Positions 62,707 through 64,000 of a stretch of DNA of 64,000 nt are shown piece after piece (the stretch's first letter is position 1; the number at the start of each line of letters is the position of its first letter). The translations under genes were made by a program, and so were the position numbers. The DNA is taken from positions 1,545,883 to 1,609,882 of the forward strand of contig NZ_AWSQ01000001.1 of the NCBI RefSeq assembly GCF_000498575.2. The letters run 5' to 3'. A model generated the notes under the pieces. The model saw only the letters and a list, made by a program, of their open reading frames with translations, did not search any database and had not been told where the DNA came from. Source of the stretch: Pseudomonas taeanensis MS-3 (GTDB lineage: Bacteria > Pseudomonadota > Gammaproteobacteria > Pseudomonadales > Pseudomonadaceae).

Positions 62707-63390
62707 ATGAAAACTATTGATCTATCCAGCGCCACCGTGCGTGACCTCAACCAGGCCCTGCACGATCAGGTTAATCAGCTCGAAGAGCGCGAGTGGGTGG
62801 TGACTCATCCTAATGGCGCACACAACTTGGCGGTGGGCGTCAATGAAGCCGTGTCCGTCGATATCCAGGGGCATGCCGGCTATTACTGCGCGGGCATGAA
62901 CCAGAAAGCCTCAATTACCGTGCACGGCAACGTCGGGGTAGGCTGCGCCGAAAACATGATGTCGGGTTACGTGCGGGTAAAAGGCAGCGCTTCGCAAGCG
63001 GCCGGCGCTACCGCTCACGGCGGCCTGCTGGTTATTGAAGGCGATGCCGGTGCACGTTGCGGCATCTCCATGAAAGGCGTCGACATCGTCGTCGGTGGCA
63101 GCATCGGGCACATGAGCTGCTTTATGGGCCAGGCTGGCCGTCTGGTGGTCTGCGGTGACGCTGGTGACGCGCTGGGCGATTCGCTGTACGAGACACGCAT
63201 CTACGTTAAGGGCACGGTCGAATCCTTGGGTTCGGATTGCATTGCTAAAGAGATGCGTGCCGAGCACCTCGAAGAATTGCAGGTGCTGCTCGATCGCGCC
63301 GGTTTCAACGAAAAAGCAGCGGACTTCAAGCGTTATGGCTCGGCCCGCCAGCTGTACAACTTCAAAGTCGACAACGCCTCCGCGTACTGA
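62707..63390 (+). CDS. mgsB: N-methylglutamate synthase subunit B (GltB C-terminal-like, GXGXG)
   Basis: A 227-residue right-handed beta-helix of the GXGXG type found at the C terminus of large glutamate synthase subunits. Repeated turns are visible: SVDIQGHAGYYCAGM, SITVHGNVGVGCAENM, GYVRVKGSASQAAG, LLVIEGDAGARCGISM, LVVCGDAGDALGDSLY. It is also called GlxC. It starts 11 bases after mgsA and is 15 bases before mgsC, in a tight operon. Confidence 0.9.
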   Translation: MKTIDLSSATVRDLNQALHDQVNQLEEREWVVTHPNGAHNLAVGVNEAVSVDIQGHAGYYCAGMNQKASITVHGNVGVGCAENMMSGYVRVKGSASQAAGATAHGGLLVIEGDAGARCGISMKGVDIVVGGSIGHMSCFMGQAGRLVVCGDAGDALGDSLYETRIYVKGTVESLGSDCIAKEMRAEHLEELQVLLDRAGFNEKAADFKRYGSARQLYNFKVDNASAY

Positions 63391-63405
63391 TCCAGGAGCA
63401 TGACC

Positions 63406-64000
63406 ATGAGCGACCAAATTACCCAGAAAGCAGCCCCACCAGTGCTACGCGAATCGGCTACGTTCGACCGCCTGACTATCCAGGAAATTCAGCGGGCCGC
63501 CGAGACCGGTATTTACGACATTCGCGGCGGCGGCACCAAGCGCAAGCTGCCGCACTTCGATGACCTGCTGCTGCTCGGTGCCAGCGTGTCGCGCTACCCG
63601 CTCGAAGGCTACCGTGAGAAGTGCGGCACCGATGTGATCCTCGGTAACCGCTTCGCCAAGAAGCCGCTGCACCTGAAAATCCCGGTGACCATCGCGGGCA
63701 TGAGCTTTGGTGCACTCTCGGCTAACGCTAAAGAGGCCCTGGGGCGTGGTGCTAGCATCGCCGGTACCAGCACCACCACCGGTGACGGCGGCATGACCCC
63801 GGAAGAGCGCGGTCAGTCGCAGCACCTGGTGTACCAGTACCTGCCATCGCGATACGGCATGAATCCAGATGACCTGCGCAAGGCCGACGCCATCGAGATC
63901 GTCCTCGGTCAGGGCGCCAAGCCGGGCGGCGGCGGCATGCTGCTGGGCATGAAAGTCACCGAGCGAGTAGCCGGCATGCGTACCCTACCGATTGGCGTTG
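63406..64000 (+). CDS. mgsC: N-methylglutamate synthase subunit C (FMN glutamate-synthase-like; 3' end outside window)
   Basis: The frame is open from the ATG at 63406 to the window end (198 codons seen). AGGAG lies seven bases upstream; an ATG two codons earlier is too close to it. IPVTIAGMSFGALSANAKEALGRGA, STTTGDGGMTPEERG and GQGAKPGGGGMLLG are the signature of the FMN-binding glutamate synthase domain. It would reduce the methyl-imino intermediate of 2-oxoglutarate to N-methylglutamate. Also called GlxD. Confidence 0.92.
   Translation, partial: MSDQITQKAAPPVLRESATFDRLTIQEIQRAAETGIYDIRGGGTKRKLPHFDDLLLLGASVSRYPLEGYREKCGTDVILGNRFAKKPLHLKIPVTIAGMSFGALSANAKEALGRGASIAGTSTTTGDGGMTPEERGQSQHLVYQYLPSRYGMNPDDLRKADAIEIVLGQGAKPGGGGMLLGMKVTERVAGMRTLPIGV

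Overview
The window is GC-rich chromosomal DNA of a Pseudomonas. The evidence is the beta-alanine locus (bauR-bauA-bauC) beside the adenine and 8-oxoguanine deaminase genes, as in the P. aeruginosa PA0130-PA0148 neighbourhood, together with Pseudomonas-type REP hairpins, an OprD-family porin, a PACE efflux protein with a divergent LysR gene, and codon use typical of the genus. The species cannot be named from the sequence. No rRNA, tRNA, CRISPR array or intact insertion sequence was found.

Layout. 0-3.4 kb: a LysR gene cut by the window edge, then a copper-linked trio (DUF2946, PepSY membrane protein, PCuAC chaperone). 3.5-6.4 kb: a diguanylate cyclase between two related periplasmic binding proteins. 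7-16.5 kb: purine deaminases, a RutR-like TetR, PACE efflux and beta-alanine catabolism. 16.6-18.9 kb: a PhoD-like phosphatase and a dihaem cytochrome c. 19.0-21.0 kb: a roughly 900-base nest of concentric inverted repeats beside an AT-rich orphan gene with PIN-nuclease-like features. 21-29.5 kb: housekeeping and stress genes, including an NYN-LOTUS protein, a prohibitin, an arylamine N-acetyltransferase, a third binding protein and a small MscS channel. 30-34.5 kb: a five-haem cytochrome, a P460-family cytochrome, an AhpD-like protein with an AraC regulator, and an 8-base tandem repeat in a gene leader.

35.6-48.4 kb is an accessory block. It holds ergothioneine genes (egtB-egtD), a flavodoxin-like protein, a DUF547 protein, two small nucleotide-sugar/glycosyl transferases, an ECF sigma factor with a zinc anti-sigma partner, a TetR regulator with two matching operator-like sites, an ArsS-type radical SAM enzyme, a TVP38-flavin-disulfide-reductase fusion, a DoxX protein and a porin. 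Much of it resembles arsenosugar-type clusters, but the product is unknown.

48.4-51.2 kb is a scrapyard: duplicated terminators, a PstB-like pseudogene, the 3' end of a group II intron, and a truncated HipA gene still followed by its XRE partner.

51.3-64 kb encodes the N-methylglutamate pathway for methylamine use. One arm (plus strand) has gmaS and mgsABC behind a good sigma-54 promoter. The other (minus strand) has purU-folD-mgdABCD, with an IclR gene at its end and a cupin-XRE regulator between the arms. Together they would move the methyl group of methylamine onto glutamate, oxidise it to the methylene-tetrahydrofolate level, carry it through FolD and PurU to formate, and recycle the nitrogen.
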